This document shows, in pieces, positions 34,504 through 44,949 of a DNA stretch of 64,000 nucleotides; within the stretch, counting starts at the first letter, position 1, and each line of letters begins with the position of its first letter. Both the position numbers and the translations under genes were made by a program. This stretch comes from Pseudomonas reidholzensis. GTDB taxonomy: Bacteria; Pseudomonadota; Gammaproteobacteria; Pseudomonadales; Pseudomonadaceae. The notes under the pieces were generated by a model that searched no databases, was not told the origin of the DNA, and was given only the letters and a program-made list of their open reading frames with translations. The DNA lies in contig NZ_UNOZ01000013.1 in NCBI RefSeq assembly GCF_900536025.1, positions 558,001-622,000 on the forward strand, given 5' to 3'.

Positions 34504-35154
34504 ATGAATCCGTTGAGTCGTATCGCCATCAGCGCCGCGCTGATGCTGCCCTGGCCTGCCGCGCAGGCCGCCGATGGCCAGGCCATCTTCACCCAGGGCG
34601 GGCAGAACCCCGCTGCCATGGCCTGCCTGGCCTGTCATGGCGCCGATGGCAAAGGCCTTGCCGCGGCAGGGTTTCCGCGCCTGGCCGGGCTGTCGGCTGG
34701 CTACCTGAACAAGCAGTTGAACGACTTTCGCAGCGGCAGCCGCAAGCAGCCGGTGATGGAGCCGTTGGCCAAGGCCTTGACCCCCGAGGAAGCCGAGGCG
34801 GTCAGTGCCTATCTGGCCGAGCTGCCGAGTGACCCCGCCCCCGACCTGCGTCGCCAGCAGATCGCTACCGACCCGGTGGCGCGGTTGGCCCTGTACGGCG
34901 ACTGGAGCCGACAGATCCCCGGCTGTGTGCAGTGTCATGGCCCTGGCGGCAGTGGCGTCGGTGAGCACTTTCCGCCCTTGGCCGGGCAACCGGCGGGCTA
35001 CCTGGTGGCGCAGCTCAACGCCTGGCGCGACGGCAGCCGCAGCAACGACCCCAGCCAGATGATGGCCGGCGTGGCCAAGGCCATGACCGAGGCCGAGGTC
35101 ACGGCGATCGCCGCGTTCTTCGCTCATCCGCTGAGCCAGGAGGTCACGCCATGA
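34504..35154 (+). CDS. tsdB: Cytochrome c4-like diheme protein, TsdB-type
   Basis: A 216-residue periplasmic protein with a signal peptide (cleavage near AQA/AD). The two heme sites are CLACH (41-45) and CVQCH (141-145); the two halves are alike, as in cytochrome c4. Met ligands are likely in the following helices. It overlaps the tsdA start by four bases. TsdB-type proteins take electrons from TsdA to the respiratory chain. Start ATG 34504 was chosen because GGAGCG lies nine bases upstream. Confidence 0.85.
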   Translation: MNPLSRIAISAALMLPWPAAQAADGQAIFTQGGQNPAAMACLACHGADGKGLAAAGFPRLAGLSAGYLNKQLNDFRSGSRKQPVMEPLAKALTPEEAEAVSAYLAELPSDPAPDLRRQQIATDPVARLALYGDWSRQIPGCVQCHGPGGSGVGEHFPPLAGQPAGYLVAQLNAWRDGSRSNDPSQMMAGVAKAMTEAEVTAIAAFFAHPLSQEVTP

Positions 35155-36059
35155 AGTCGCTGATTGCAACCCTCGCCGTGTTGGCCCTGAACCCCGCCCA
35201 GGCGGCGCCGATTGCCATGGAAGACCAGTCCCAGCTCAAGGTCCCTGCCATGCAGGCCGCCCCGCAGTTCACCCCGCCGGCTGAAGACCAGTTGCCGGAC
35301 AATGCCTTCGGCAAAATGGTCCGCGAAGGGCATGCGCTGTTCGTCGATACCCGGCGCTTGATGCCCGAGGCGGTCGGCAACGGCCTCAACTGCAGCAACT
35401 GCCACCTCGACCAGGGGCGCCTGGCGTTCTCCGCGCCGCTGTGGGGGGCGTACCCGATGTATCCGGCGTACCGCAAGAAAAACGACAAGGTCAACACCTT
35501 TGCCGAGCGCATCCAGGGCTGCTTCCAGTTCAGCATGAACGGCACGCCACCGGCGGCCGACAGCCCGCAGATGACGGCATTGAGCGTGTACGCCTACTGG
35601 CTGTCGACCCAGGCGCCCATCGGCGTTGAGACGCCCGGGCGCGGCTACCCCGAGGTGCCGCAGCCCAAGGGTGGCTATGACTTCGCCCGTGGCCAGCAGG
35701 TGTACCGCGAGCACTGCGCGATCTGCCATGGCGATCAGGGCGAGGGCCAGCAGGTGGCCGGCGAGTACGTGATGCCGCCGCTGTGGGGCAAGGACTCGTA
35801 CAACTGGGGCGCGGGGATGCACCGCATCAACACCGCGGCGTCGTTCATCAAGTACAACATGCCGCTGGGCCGGCCTGGCAGTTTGACTGACCAGCAGGCG
35901 TGGGATGTCGCTGCCTGGGTCAACCGCCACGAGCGGCCGCAGGACCCGCGACTGGTCGAAGGCTCGGTGGAGAAGACCCGGGTGAAGTTTCATGCCAACG
36001 ATGGGGTCAATCTGTATGGGCAGACGGTGGATGGGGTCGTGATCGGGCAGGGGATGTAG
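35151..36059 (+). CDS. tsdA: Thiosulfate dehydrogenase TsdA-type diheme cytochrome
   Basis: A 302-residue periplasmic enzyme predicted to couple two thiosulfate to tetrathionate. It has a signal peptide and two heme sites, CSNCH (81-85) and CAICH (189-193). The motif ERIQGCFQFSMNGTPPA carries Cys124, which fits the unusual Cys heme ligand of TsdA, and PMYPAYRKKNDKVNTF is also typical. Its ATG overlaps tsdB by four bases. Annotation as TsdA comes from these motifs; direction in vivo (oxidation or tetrathionate reduction) is not shown. Confidence 0.85.
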   Translation: MKSLIATLAVLALNPAQAAPIAMEDQSQLKVPAMQAAPQFTPPAEDQLPDNAFGKMVREGHALFVDTRRLMPEAVGNGLNCSNCHLDQGRLAFSAPLWGAYPMYPAYRKKNDKVNTFAERIQGCFQFSMNGTPPAADSPQMTALSVYAYWLSTQAPIGVETPGRGYPEVPQPKGGYDFARGQQVYREHCAICHGDQGEGQQVAGEYVMPPLWGKDSYNWGAGMHRINTAASFIKYNMPLGRPGSLTDQQAWDVAAWVNRHERPQDPRLVEGSVEKTRVKFHANDGVNLYGQTVDGVVIGQGM

Positions 36060-36162
36060 CAGGCGAGGGGGTGTCACTGTCACACCCCTGACGTAATCAT
36101 GTCACTGCCCTGCAACCCTCCACGAGGTGCAATGGTCGCGACCTTCATCAAGGAGCGCGGCC

Positions 36163-37524
36163 ATGCAACTGTGTGTGATCGGAGCAGGCTATGTAGGGCT
36201 GGTGACTGCAGCCTGTCTTGCCGAAATGGGCAACCCGGTGGTCTGCCTCGAGCGTGATCAGGCGCGCCTGGCGCAACTGCGCCAAGGCCATTGCCCGATC
36301 TACGAGCCCGGCCTGCAGCCCTTGCTCCAGGCGGGCCTGCACAGCGGCAGGCTGAGCTTCACCGATCAATGGGACAGCGCCCTGGCCGGCGCCGAGGTGG
36401 TGTTCATCGCCGTCGGCACGCCGAGCCACGAAGACGGCTCGGCCGACCTGCAGCAAGTCCTGGCCGTCGCCGACAGCCTCGGCCAGCACCTGCTTCGCCC
36501 CAGCCTGGTGGTGAACAAGTCGACCGTGCCGGTCGGCACCGCCGAGCAGGTCGCCCGGCACATCGCCCAAGGCCTTCGCGCACGCGGCGCAGGCTTCACC
36601 GTGGAGGTGGCGAGCAACCCTGAGTTTCTCAAGGAGGGCAGCGCCGTCGACGACTTCATGCGCCCCGACCGGATCATCATCGGCAGCCACAGCGAGCAGG
36701 CCCGGCATTGCCTGCAGCGGCTCTATGCGCCGTTTGTGCGCAACCACGAGCGGATCCTGCTGATGGCCCCGCGCGCGGCGGAATTCAGCAAGTACGCGGC
36801 CAATGCCTTTCTTGCGACGCGCATCTCCTTCATCAACGAACTGGCCGGGCTGTGCGCGCACCTGGAGGTCGACATCGAGCAGGTGCGCCGCGGCATCGGC
36901 AGCGATCGCCGCATCGGCAGCCACTTCATCTACGCCGGCTGTGGCTATGGCGGCTCGTGCTTCCCCAAGGACGTTCGGGCGCTAATCCACACCGCCGAGC
37001 AGCAGGGCTACCAGCCGGCCATCCTGCAGGCGGTGCAGGCGCGCAACGAGGTGCAGAAGACGCTGTTGTTCGCCGCGCTCGAGCAGCACTTTGGTGGCGT
37101 TGTGCGTGGCCGCACGGTGGCGATCTGGGGGCTGGCGTTCAAGCCGGGCACCGACGACCTGCGCGAGGCGCCGGCGCTGGTGCTGCTGGAGGCCTTGCTG
37201 GCCGCCGGGGCGCGCGTCCAGGCGTGCGACCCGGCCGCCCTCGACGGTGTTGCGGTGCGCTACCCCGAGGCGCTGGCCAGCGGCCAACTGCTGCTCAGCG
37301 AAGACCCTTACGCCTGCGTCGAAGGCGCCGATGCGCTGGTCCTGGTGACTGAATGGAAGCACTTTCGCCAGCCGGATTTCCTGAAAATACGGGGGCTTAT
37401 GCGCATGCCGGTAGTGTTCGACGGGCGCAATATTTACGATTCATCGGAACTAACTACACTGGGTTATCTCTATCATGGCGTCGGTCGCCCGCAGGCGGGG
37501 CATTGTAAGGTGCGTGCCGCCTGA
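36163..37524 (+). CDS. ugd: UDP-glucose 6-dehydrogenase
   Basis: A 453-residue cytoplasmic enzyme that makes UDP-glucuronate with two NAD+. The NAD loop is GAGYVGLVTAA; the catalytic C266 is in YGGSCFPKD; a substrate loop FLKEGSAVDDFMRPDR is present. The start MQLCVIGAGY lies behind AAGGAGCGCGGCC. It precedes galU, which supplies UDP-glucose, by 47 bases; the two likely work together for polysaccharide or lipid A precursors. Confidence 0.95.
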   Translation: MQLCVIGAGYVGLVTAACLAEMGNPVVCLERDQARLAQLRQGHCPIYEPGLQPLLQAGLHSGRLSFTDQWDSALAGAEVVFIAVGTPSHEDGSADLQQVLAVADSLGQHLLRPSLVVNKSTVPVGTAEQVARHIAQGLRARGAGFTVEVASNPEFLKEGSAVDDFMRPDRIIIGSHSEQARHCLQRLYAPFVRNHERILLMAPRAAEFSKYAANAFLATRISFINELAGLCAHLEVDIEQVRRGIGSDRRIGSHFIYAGCGYGGSCFPKDVRALIHTAEQQGYQPAILQAVQARNEVQKTLLFAALEQHFGGVVRGRTVAIWGLAFKPGTDDLREAPALVLLEALLAAGARVQACDPAALDGVAVRYPEALASGQLLLSEDPYACVEGADALVLVTEWKHFRQPDFLKIRGLMRMPVVFDGRNIYDSSELTTLGYLYHGVGRPQAGHCKVRAA

Positions 37525-37571
37525 TTAGACTGCGCCGAAATTCGTACGCAAAGCCCTTGTTAAGGACGTAT

Positions 37572-38411
37572 ATGATCAAGAAATGCTTGTTCCCGGCAGC
37601 CGGTTACGGCACCCGCTTCCTGCCCGCTACCAAAGCCATGCCCAAGGAAATGCTGCCGGTGGTCAACAAGCCACTGATCCAGTATGGCGTTGAAGAAGCA
37701 CTGGAGGCTGGCCTGAGCGAGATCTCCATCGTCACCGGCCGCGGCAAGCGCGCCCTGGAAGACCATTTCGACATCAGCTATGAGCTGGAAAACCAGATCA
37801 AGGGCACCGACAAGGAAAAATACCTGGTCGGCATCCGTCGTCTGCTGAACGAGTGCTCGTTCTCCTACACCCGCCAGACCGAAATGAAAGGCCTGGGCCA
37901 CGCCATCCTCACCGGTCGCCCGCTGATCGGCGACGAGCCGTTCGCGGTCGTGCTGGCCGACGACCTGTGCGTCAACCTCGAAGGTGACGGCGTGCTGCAG
38001 CAGATGGTCAAGCTGTACAACCAGTTCCGCTGCTCGATCGTTGCCATCCAGGAAGTCGACCCGCAGGAAACCAACAAGTACGGTGTGATTTCCGGCGAGA
38101 TGATTCGCGACGACATCTACCGGGTCAACAGCATGGTCGAGAAGCCAGCACCGGAAGACGCGCCGTCCAACCTGGCGATCATCGGCCGCTACATCCTGAC
38201 CCCGGACATCTTCAAGCTGATCGAAGAAACCGAGCCAGGCAAAGGCGGCGAGATCCAGATCACCGACGCCCTGATGAAGCAGGCGCAAAACGGCTGCGTG
38301 ATCGCCTACAAGTTCAAGGGTCAGCGTTTCGACTGCGGCGGCGCCGAAGGCTACATCGAGGCGACCAACTTCTGCTTCGAGAACTTCTACAAGACCGGCA
38401 AGGCTTACTGA
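37572..38411 (+). CDS. galU: UTP-glucose-1-phosphate uridylyltransferase
   Basis: A 279-residue enzyme forming UDP-glucose from UTP and glucose-1-phosphate. The nucleotide motif is AAGYGTRFLPATKAMPKEMLPV, and LADDLC (D-D metal site) and FDCGGAEGYIEATNF are kept. AAGGACGTAT precedes the ATG. A strong terminator follows. Confidence 0.96.
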   Translation: MIKKCLFPAAGYGTRFLPATKAMPKEMLPVVNKPLIQYGVEEALEAGLSEISIVTGRGKRALEDHFDISYELENQIKGTDKEKYLVGIRRLLNECSFSYTRQTEMKGLGHAILTGRPLIGDEPFAVVLADDLCVNLEGDGVLQQMVKLYNQFRCSIVAIQEVDPQETNKYGVISGEMIRDDIYRVNSMVEKPAPEDAPSNLAIIGRYILTPDIFKLIEETEPGKGGEIQITDALMKQAQNGCVIAYKFKGQRFDCGGAEGYIEATNFCFENFYKTGKAY

Positions 38412-38477
38412 GCCACGGCCGATCGAGCCTCAGCGCCGCGTGATGCAGCGTGACGCTTGCAGCTAGACAGAAAAAGA

Positions 38478-38500
38478 GCCACCCTCGGGTGGCTTTTTTT
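38478..38500 (+). terminator. Terminator after galU
   Basis: GCCACCC and GGGTGGC pair with a two-base loop and a run of eight T follows. The gor start is 15 bases downstream. Confidence 0.9.
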
Positions 38501-38514
38501 GTGGAGTCTGGATT

Positions 38515-39870
38515 GTGGCCTACGATTTTGATCTGTTCGTGATTGGCGCCGGTTCCGGCGGTGTGCGTGCCGCGCGTTTCGCGGCGGGCTTTGGCGCTAA
38601 GGTCGCCGTGGCCGAAAGCCGCTACCTGGGCGGTACCTGCGTCAACGTCGGCTGTGTGCCGAAAAAACTGCTGGTCTACGGCGCGCATGTCGCCGATGAG
38701 CTCGAGCAGGCCGCAGGCTTTGGTTGGACCCTCGAAGAAGGGCATTTCGACTGGGGCACGCTGATCGCCAACAAGAACCGCGAGATCGAACGCCTCAACG
38801 GCATCTATCGCAACCTGCTGGTCAACAGCGGCGTCACCCTGCTGCAAGGCCACGCGCGCCTGACCGGCGCCAACGAAGTGGAAGTCGAAGGCCAGCGTTA
38901 CAGCGCCAAGCACATCCTCGTTGCCGTGGGTGGCTGGCCGCAGGTGCCGGACATCCCGGGCAAGGAGCTGGCGATCACCTCCAACGAGGCGTTCTACCTC
39001 AAGGAACTGCCGCGTCGCGTGCTGGTGGTGGGCGGTGGCTACATCGCCGTCGAATTCGCCGGCATCTTCCAGGGCCTGGGCAGCGCGACCACCTTGCTCT
39101 ACCGCGGTGACCTGTTCCTGCGGGGGTTCGACGGCGCGGTGCGCACGCACCTCAAGGAAGAGCTGGAAAAACGCGGCCTCGACCTGCAGTTCAACAGCGA
39201 CATCCAGCGTATCGATCAGCTCGAAGACGGCAGCCTCAAGGCCACCCTCAAGGACGGTCGTGAGCTGATCACCGACTGCGTGTTCTATGCCACCGGCCGC
39301 CGGCCGATGCTGGACAACCTCGGCCTGGAGAACACCGGCGTCGAGCTCGACCCGCGTGGCTTCGTGCGCGTCGATGAGCAGTACCAGACCACCGAGCCGT
39401 CGATCCTGGCCATTGGCGATGTGATCGGCCGCGTGCAGCTCACCCCGGTGGCGCTGGCCGAAGGCATGGCGGTGGCGCGGCGGCTGTTCAAGCCTGAGCA
39501 GTATCGCCCGGTGGACTACCAGAACATCCCCACGGCGGTGTTCAGCCAGCCGCCGATCGGTACGGTGGGGTTGACCGAAGAGCAGGCGCTGGAGGCGGGG
39601 CACAAGGTGCAGGTGTTCGAAAGCCGCTTCCGCGCGATGAAGCTGACCTTGACCGATATTCAGGAGAAGACCCTGATGAAGCTGGTGGTGGATGCCGAGA
39701 CCGACAAGGTCCTGGGTTGCCACATGGTCGGGCCGGATGCCGGCGAGATCATCCAGGGCCTGGGCGTTGCGCTCAAGGCGGGGGCGACCAAGCAGCAGTT
39801 CGACGAGACCATTGGCGTGCACCCGACGGCTGCGGAAGAGTTCGTCACCATGCGTACCGTTACCCGCTGA
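38515..39870 (+). CDS. gor: Glutathione reductase
   Basis: A 451-residue NADPH-FAD disulfide reductase with a GTG start. FAD motif [11 protein letters not shown]; redox pair C42/C47 in [18 protein letters not shown] motif [11 protein letters not shown]; and the C-terminal HPTAAEE with the catalytic His. It keeps glutathione reduced in the cytoplasm. The start lies only 15 bases past the terminator, so its promoter is probably within or upstream of galU. A REP array follows. Confidence 0.96.
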   Translation: MAYDFDLFVIGAGSGGVRAARFAAGFGAKVAVAESRYLGGTCVNVGCVPKKLLVYGAHVADELEQAAGFGWTLEEGHFDWGTLIANKNREIERLNGIYRNLLVNSGVTLLQGHARLTGANEVEVEGQRYSAKHILVAVGGWPQVPDIPGKELAITSNEAFYLKELPRRVLVVGGGYIAVEFAGIFQGLGSATTLLYRGDLFLRGFDGAVRTHLKEELEKRGLDLQFNSDIQRIDQLEDGSLKATLKDGRELITDCVFYATGRRPMLDNLGLENTGVELDPRGFVRVDEQYQTTEPSILAIGDVIGRVQLTPVALAEGMAVARRLFKPEQYRPVDYQNIPTAVFSQPPIGTVGLTEEQALEAGHKVQVFESRFRAMKLTLTDIQEKTLMKLVVDAETDKVLGCHMVGPDAGEIIQGLGVALKAGATKQQFDETIGVHPTAAEEFVTMRTVTR

Positions 39871-39885
39871 TACCGCGTCGTCTGC

Positions 39886-40073
39886 TTCGCGGGTAAACCC
39901 GCTCCCACAGGGTCCCGCGTCGCCTGCTTCGCGGGCAAGCCCGCTCCTACAAGGGCCCGCGTTGCCTTTTTCGCGGGCAAGCCCGCACACAGGGTCCCCG
40001 CGTCGCGTTCTTCGCGGGCAAGCCCGCTCCTACAAGGTCACCGCGATACTTGTAGGAGCGGGCTTGCCCGCGA
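39886..40073. repeat. Array of five REP elements
   Basis: Cores begin near 39888 (GCGGGTAAACCCGC), 39930, 39971, 40013 and, inverted, 40050. Four are in the same orientation and the last is opposite, about 40 bases apart. One lacks the usual CTCCTAC tail. The array lies between gor and ahpC, so it may protect the gor mRNA 3' end or bind gyrase or IHF. Confidence 0.9.
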
Positions 40074-40140
40074 TTGTCCCTCCCTGACACCCCCGCAATC
40101 CTTTGCTCAGCTCAATCCCTTCTATTAATGAACCTCAGTT

Positions 40141-40177
40141 ATAGCCAAAACCAATCACCAGCATGAGCTTTGCCAAT
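40141..40177 (+). promoter_or_regulatory. OxyR-like binding site for ahpC
   Basis: Four tetrads spaced by seven bases: ATAG at 40141, CAAT at 40152, ATGA at 40163 and CAAT at 40174. The spacing is that of OxyR operators (ATAG-N7-CTAT-N7-ATAG-N7-CTAT). It lies 75 bases before ahpC and ahead of a possible -10 (TAGGAT near 40201). No oxyR gene is in the window. Confidence 0.65.
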
Positions 40178-40251
40178 GAGCCATCACCGGGATCATTGGT
40201 TAGGATTCTCTCCGTCAACGAAATTTCAAACCCCATGAAGGAGCGCATCTC

Positions 40252-40815
40252 ATGCCGATCATCAACAGCCAAGTCAAACCGTTCAACGCTACTGCCTTCC
40301 ACAACGGCGAATTCGTTCAGGTCAGCGAAGCCGATCTGCAAGGCAAGTGGTCTGTCGTGTTCTTCTACCCAGCCGACTTCACCTTCGTCTGCCCAACCGA
40401 ACTGGGCGACCTGGCCGACAACTACGCTGAGTTCCAGAAGCTGGGCGTCGAGATCTACGGCGTGTCGACCGACACCCACTTCACCCACAAAGCCTGGCAC
40501 GACACCTCGGAAACCATCGGCAAGATCAAGTACCCGCTGATCGGTGACCCGACCCACGTCATCTCGCGCAACTTCGACGTGCTGATCGAAGCCGCCGGCC
40601 TGGCCGATCGCGGTACCTTCGTGATCAACCCGGAAGGCCAGATCAAGATCGTCGAACTCAACGACGGTGGTGTAGGCCGTGACGCCAGCGAGCTGCTGCG
40701 CAAGGTCAAGGCTGCCCAGTACGTCGCTGCCCACCCAGGTGAAGTCTGCCCGGCCAAGTGGCAAGAAGGCGAGGCCACCCTGGCCCCTTCGCTGGACCTG
40801 GTCGGCAAGATCTAA
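40252..40815 (+). CDS. ahpC: Alkyl hydroperoxide reductase peroxiredoxin
   Basis: A 187-residue typical 2-Cys peroxiredoxin. The peroxidatic C47 is in DFTFVCPTE and the resolving C166 in GEVCPAKW. It reduces peroxides and is recharged by AhpF. GAAGGAGCG lies upstream of the ATG. An OxyR-like site precedes it. Confidence 0.97.
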   Translation: MPIINSQVKPFNATAFHNGEFVQVSEADLQGKWSVVFFYPADFTFVCPTELGDLADNYAEFQKLGVEIYGVSTDTHFTHKAWHDTSETIGKIKYPLIGDPTHVISRNFDVLIEAAGLADRGTFVINPEGQIKIVELNDGGVGRDASELLRKVKAAQYVAAHPGEVCPAKWQEGEATLAPSLDLVGKI

Positions 40816-40934
40816 GACCGTGCGCCAGTCGCGGGCGGTGAGCAGCCGCCACAGCTGAAGCCGCCCCGCCAAACGCCCGGGCACTGTTGCCTGGGCGTTT
40901 TTGTACCTGAAGATTGAAAAAAGGAATCGCCCGT

Positions 40935-42497
40935 ATGTTGGACGCCACGCTTAAATCGCAACTGAAAACCTACCTGGAGCGGGTCACCCAGCCGATCGAG
41001 ATCGTTGCCTCCCTTGACGACGGCGCGAAGTCCCGCGAATTGCACGACCTGCTGGTGGAAATCGCCGGCCTGTCGGACCTGATCACCCTGAGCAAGGACG
41101 GTACTGACGCCCGTCGCCCGTCGTTCTCGCTCAACCGCCCTGGAGCCGACATCAGCCTGCGCTTTGCCGGCATCCCCCTGGGCCACGAATTCACCTCGCT
41201 GGTACTGGCGCTGCTGCAAGTCGGCGGCCACCCGTCCAGGGCGAGTGCCGAAGTGATCGAGCAGATCCAGGCGCTTGAGGGCGAATTCACCTTTGAAACC
41301 TACTACTCGCTGTCGTGCCAGAACTGCCCGGACGTGGTCCAGGCGCTGAACCTGATGGCCGTGCTCAACCCTAACGTGCGCCATGTCGCCATCGACGGCG
41401 CGCTGTTCCAGGCCGAAGTCGAGGCGCGCAAGGTAATGGCGGTGCCGAGCATCTACCTCAACGGCGAAGTGTTCGGCCAGGGCCGCATGGGCCTGGAAGA
41501 GATCCTCGGCAAGATCGACACCAACTCGGGCGCTCGTCAGGCCGAGAAGATCAAGGCCAAGCCCGCCTTCGATGTGCTGGTGCTCGGCGGTGGCCCGGCG
41601 GGCGCTGCAGCGGCCATCTATGCCGCACGCAAAGGCATCCGTACCGGTGTCGCTGCCGAGCGTTTCGGCGGCCAGGTGCTCGACACCATGGCCATCGAGA
41701 ACTTCATCTCGGTGCAGGAGACCGAAGGCCCGAAACTGGCCTCGGCGCTGGAAGAGCACGTCAAGCAGTACGACGTCGACATCATGAACCTGCAGCGTGG
41801 CGAAGCGTTGATCCCCGCCACCGAGGGCGGCCTGCATGAAGTACGCCTGGCCGGCGGCGCCTCGCTCAAGGCCAAGACGGTGATCCTCGCCACTGGCGCG
41901 CGCTGGCGCGAAATGAACGTGCCGGGTGAGCAGCAGTACCGTGCACGTGGCGTGGCCTACTGCCCGCACTGCGATGGCCCGCTGTTCAAGGGCAAGCGCG
42001 TGGCGGTGATCGGCGGCGGTAACTCCGGCGTGGAAGCGGCCATCGACCTGGCCGGTATCGTCGCCCAGGTGACCCTGATCGAGTTCGACAGCCAGCTGCG
42101 CGCCGATGCCGTGCTGCAGCGCAAGCTGCACAGCTTGCCGAACGTCAAAGTGATCACCAGCGCGCTGACCACTGAAGTGCTCGGTGATGGCGAGAAGGTC
42201 AACGGCCTGCGCTACAAGGACCGCGGCACCGATGAGCTGCATGACCTGGCGCTGGAAGGGATCTTCGTGCAGATCGGCCTGCTGCCCAATACCGACTGGT
42301 TGAAGGGCACCGTAGAGCTGTCGCCGCGTGGCGAGATCATTGTCGACGCCAAGGGCCAGACCAACATCCCTGGGGTGTTTGCCGCGGGTGACGTGACGAC
42401 GGTGCCATACAAGCAGATCGTGATCGCGGTGGGCGAGGGGGCCAAGGCTTCGCTGTCGGCCTTCGATCACCTGATCCGCAGCTCCGCGCCGGCTTGA
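40935..42497 (+). CDS. ahpF: Alkyl hydroperoxide reductase flavoprotein
   Basis: A 520-residue NADH-FAD disulfide reductase that recharges AhpC. The N-terminal domain has the C128-x-x-C131 pair (SCQNCPD), and the C-terminal thioredoxin-reductase part has [21 protein letters not shown] and [13 protein letters not shown]. The start [10 protein letters not shown] lies behind AAGGAATCGCCCGT. It is 119 bases from ahpC; a GC hairpin in this gap may reduce read-through. Confidence 0.96.
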   Translation: MLDATLKSQLKTYLERVTQPIEIVASLDDGAKSRELHDLLVEIAGLSDLITLSKDGTDARRPSFSLNRPGADISLRFAGIPLGHEFTSLVLALLQVGGHPSRASAEVIEQIQALEGEFTFETYYSLSCQNCPDVVQALNLMAVLNPNVRHVAIDGALFQAEVEARKVMAVPSIYLNGEVFGQGRMGLEEILGKIDTNSGARQAEKIKAKPAFDVLVLGGGPAGAAAAIYAARKGIRTGVAAERFGGQVLDTMAIENFISVQETEGPKLASALEEHVKQYDVDIMNLQRGEALIPATEGGLHEVRLAGGASLKAKTVILATGARWREMNVPGEQQYRARGVAYCPHCDGPLFKGKRVAVIGGGNSGVEAAIDLAGIVAQVTLIEFDSQLRADAVLQRKLHSLPNVKVITSALTTEVLGDGEKVNGLRYKDRGTDELHDLALEGIFVQIGLLPNTDWLKGTVELSPRGEIIVDAKGQTNIPGVFAAGDVTTVPYKQIVIAVGEGAKASLSAFDHLIRSSAPA

Positions 42498-42518
42498 GGC
42501 TGATCGCTGGACATAAAA

Positions 42519-42545
42519 ACGCCGCCTGACAGGGCGGCGTTTTTC
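42519..42545 (+). terminator. Terminator after ahpF
   Basis: ACGCCGCC and GGCGGCGT pair around a six-base loop and TTTTTC follows. Confidence 0.9.
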
Positions 42546-42575
42546 GTTCTGTGGCTTGTTGCGGGGGTTGCGCGG

Positions 42576-42647
42576 GCCTCATCGCGGGCAAGCCCGCTCC
42601 TACAAGGCGCAACCTTTTGTAGGCGCGGGCTTGCCCGCGATGAGGCC
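42576..42647. repeat. Inverted REP pair
   Basis: GCCTCATCGCGGGCAAGCCC at 42576 and its reverse complement (GCGGGCTTGCCCGCGATGAGGC) ending at 42647 flank a short GGCGCAACC loop. It is in the gap downstream of ahpF. Confidence 0.88.
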
Positions 42648-42734
42648 GGTACCGGCAACGCACCACCCCGAGCCCTGCAATGGCTCCAGGCTGAGCTGTC
42701 TATAGTGACAACAGACTCACTCCGGAACTGAGCC

Positions 42735-42926
42735 ATGACCTTGATCAGCCGCGAACCCTGGTGGTTAGTGCCACCCCAGCCCGGGCAGCAGGAGCAGGAC
42801 CTGCACTGGGGCTACCTGGAAATCTACGCCGACGGCCACACCGTGTTCGTCGACCAGCGCCCCAGTGACCAGGAGCTGGCCGAACGCAAAAGCTGCCGCC
42901 ACTTCCCCGAAGCCGAGAAAAACTGA
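42735..42926 (+). CDS. Small hypothetical protein (63 aa)
   Basis: MTLISREPWWLVPPQPGQQE... is soluble, with a WGYLEIYADGHTVFVDQRPSDQELAERK core. It ends two bases from the yceH stop on the other strand. No family is recognised; GAACTGAG is a weak ribosome site. The aromatic-rich start looks conserved rather than random. Confidence 0.55.
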   Translation: MTLISREPWWLVPPQPGQQEQDLHWGYLEIYADGHTVFVDQRPSDQELAERKSCRHFPEAEKN

Positions 42927-42927
42927 C

Positions 42928-43575
42928 TCAGCCTTCGAGCAGCGCCAGGCGCTCTTCCAGTGCTGCGATCCGCGCTTCGAGCGCTTCGATGCGGTCTTCC
43001 GACACATTGCCGGCGCTGCTGCGCTCACTGGCGCCTTGCTGACGCGCCGCCAGGATCGTTTCGATTTCCGCCGGATCGCCCAAGGCATGTGTATAGCGGT
43101 CTTCGCGCTGCCCGGCCTGGCGTGGCAGGTGCACGGCCAGTTCACGCGAGATCAGCCGCTCCAGTTGATGCTGGACCTGGTCGCCATCCTCGAACTCATG
43201 CAGGCGGTTGCTGCGCGTGAGCAGCTCGTTGATGGTCTGTGGCCCGCGCAAGAACATCAGCCCCATCAGCACCAGCTGCGCCGGTACCAGTTCCAGGGCC
43301 TTGTCGGCGCGCTGCTCCCAGCGGTCGGCGCGGCTGCCCATCTGCAGGCGGGTCAGCCCTTGCCCTTCGAGCGCACGCAAGGCCTGGCCGACCTGGCCGG
43401 GGGAGAGGTTCATCACCGGCTCGCGGCTGGTCTTCTGGTTGCAGGCCAGGACCAGCGCGTTGAGGGTCAGCGGGTAGCTTTCAGGGCTGGTGGCCTGCTT
43501 TTCGATCAACGCACCGAGGATGCGAATCTCGGTGCTGTTGAAGCGGCCTTCACTGGCGTTTTCGTGTTCTGACAT
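42928..43575 (-). CDS. yceH: DUF480 family protein YceH
   Basis: A 215-residue cytoplasmic protein with two winged-helix units: [38 protein letters not shown] and [15 protein letters not shown], then [20 protein letters not shown]. This is the DUF480/YceH family; function is unsettled. The C-terminal 40 residues form a coiled coil ([23 protein letters not shown]). Confidence 0.9.
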   Translation of the reverse strand: MSEHENASEGRFNSTEIRILGALIEKQATSPESYPLTLNALVLACNQKTSREPVMNLSPGQVGQALRALEGQGLTRLQMGSRADRWEQRADKALELVPAQLVLMGLMFLRGPQTINELLTRSNRLHEFEDGDQVQHQLERLISRELAVHLPRQAGQREDRYTHALGDPAEIETILAARQQGASERSSAGNVSEDRIEALEARIAALEERLALLEG

Positions 43576-43665
43576 GGCCCTGTCTCGTTGCGAGGAAAGG
43601 CCTCTAGCCTAGGTAAACCGGCGCACATAAGCAATTGCCAGAACACCTGCCCAGCGGGCGAAGGC

Positions 43666-44877
43666 TCAGGCGGTACGCCGCTCCTGAGCCTCGCACGCCG
43701 CCGCGGTGAAGATCACGTCGGTCGAGGAGTTGAGCGCGGTCTCTGCAGAGTCCTGCAACACGCCAATGATGAAGCCGACCGCCACCACCTGCATGGCGAT
43801 TTCGCTGGGGATGCCGAACAGGCTGCACGCCAGCGGGATCAGCAACAGCGAGCCGCCCGCCACCCCGGAGGCGCCACAGGCGCAGACGGCGGCGACCACG
43901 CTGAGCAGCACGGCGGTCGGCAGATCGATCGCGATACCCAAGGTGTGCACCGCCGCCAGGGTCAGCACGGTGATGGTGATCGCCGCGCCGGCCATATTGA
44001 TCGTCGCACCCAGCGGGATCGACACCGAGTAGGTGTCTTCATGCAGCCCGAGCTTTTCCGACAGCGCCAGGTTGACCGGGATGTTGGCCGCCGAGCTGCG
44101 CGTGAAGAACGCCGTGATGCCGCTTTCGCGCAGGCACAGCAGGACCAGCGGGTAAGGGTTGCGGCGGATCTGCCAGAACACGATCAGCGGGTTCATCACC
44201 AGCGCCACGAACAGCATGCAGCCGATCAGCACCGCGAGCAGGTGCAGGTAGCCGAAGAGGGCGTCCAGGCCCGATTGCGCCAGGGTCGAAGCCACCAGGC
44301 CGAAGATCCCCAGCGGGGCGAAGCGGATGACCACGCGCACGATCTGCGTGACCGCGTTGGACAGGTCCTCGACCATCGTCCGGGTGCCTTCGCTGGCGTG
44401 GCGCAGGGCGATGCCGAGGCCGATCGACCAGGTCAGCACACCGATGAAGTTGGCGTTGATCAGTGCCGCCACCGGGTTGTCGACGGCGCTGAGCAGCAGG
44501 TTCTGCAGCACCTCGGTGATCCCGCCCGGGGCGCTCAGGGCGGCGTCGCTGGCGTTGAGCACCAGGTGCGAGGGGAACAGCATGCTGGCGACCACGGCCA
44601 CCACCGCCGCGGCGAAGGTGCCGAGGATGTACAGCCAGAGGATCGGCCGGATATGGGTTTGCTGGCCTTGACGGTGGTTGGCGATCGAGGCCATGACCAG
44701 CACGAACACCAGTACCGGGGCCACCGCCTTCAGGGCGCTGACGAAGACCTTGCCGAGAAACGCCACATCGCGGGCGACGGCCGGAGCGAGGAGGGCCAGG
44801 GCGATGCCGGCGACCAGGCCGATGACGATCTGGGTCACCAGGCTGGTGCGGTTGAGCAGATGGAGGACAGGGGACAT
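43666..44877 (-). CDS. sstT: Serine/threonine:sodium symporter
   Basis: A 403-residue inner-membrane transporter of the dicarboxylate/amino acid:cation (DAACS) family. The start [20 protein letters not shown] is used. Hairpin and substrate motifs include [38 protein letters not shown] and [33 protein letters not shown], as in SstT. It probably brings in serine and threonine with sodium. The nhaR gene lies upstream in the same direction. Confidence 0.93.
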   Translation of the reverse strand: MSPVLHLLNRTSLVTQIVIGLVAGIALALLAPAVARDVAFLGKVFVSALKAVAPVLVFVLVMASIANHRQGQQTHIRPILWLYILGTFAAAVVAVVASMLFPSHLVLNASDAALSAPGGITEVLQNLLLSAVDNPVAALINANFIGVLTWSIGLGIALRHASEGTRTMVEDLSNAVTQIVRVVIRFAPLGIFGLVASTLAQSGLDALFGYLHLLAVLIGCMLFVALVMNPLIVFWQIRRNPYPLVLLCLRESGITAFFTRSSAANIPVNLALSEKLGLHEDTYSVSIPLGATINMAGAAITITVLTLAAVHTLGIAIDLPTAVLLSVVAAVCACGASGVAGGSLLLIPLACSLFGIPSEIAMQVVAVGFIIGVLQDSAETALNSSTDVIFTAAACEAQERRTA

Positions 44878-44949
44878 GTGCAGCACAATCTCAGGGACTT
44901 GGACGGGCGCGACTTTAACATAGACCTTCATCAGCCTGTCCGGGCCTGA

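Noticed and set aside
39886..40073. Possible CRISPR array
   Set aside because: The spaced repeats are REP cores with palindromic arms, differing orientation and uneven spacers; no cas genes.
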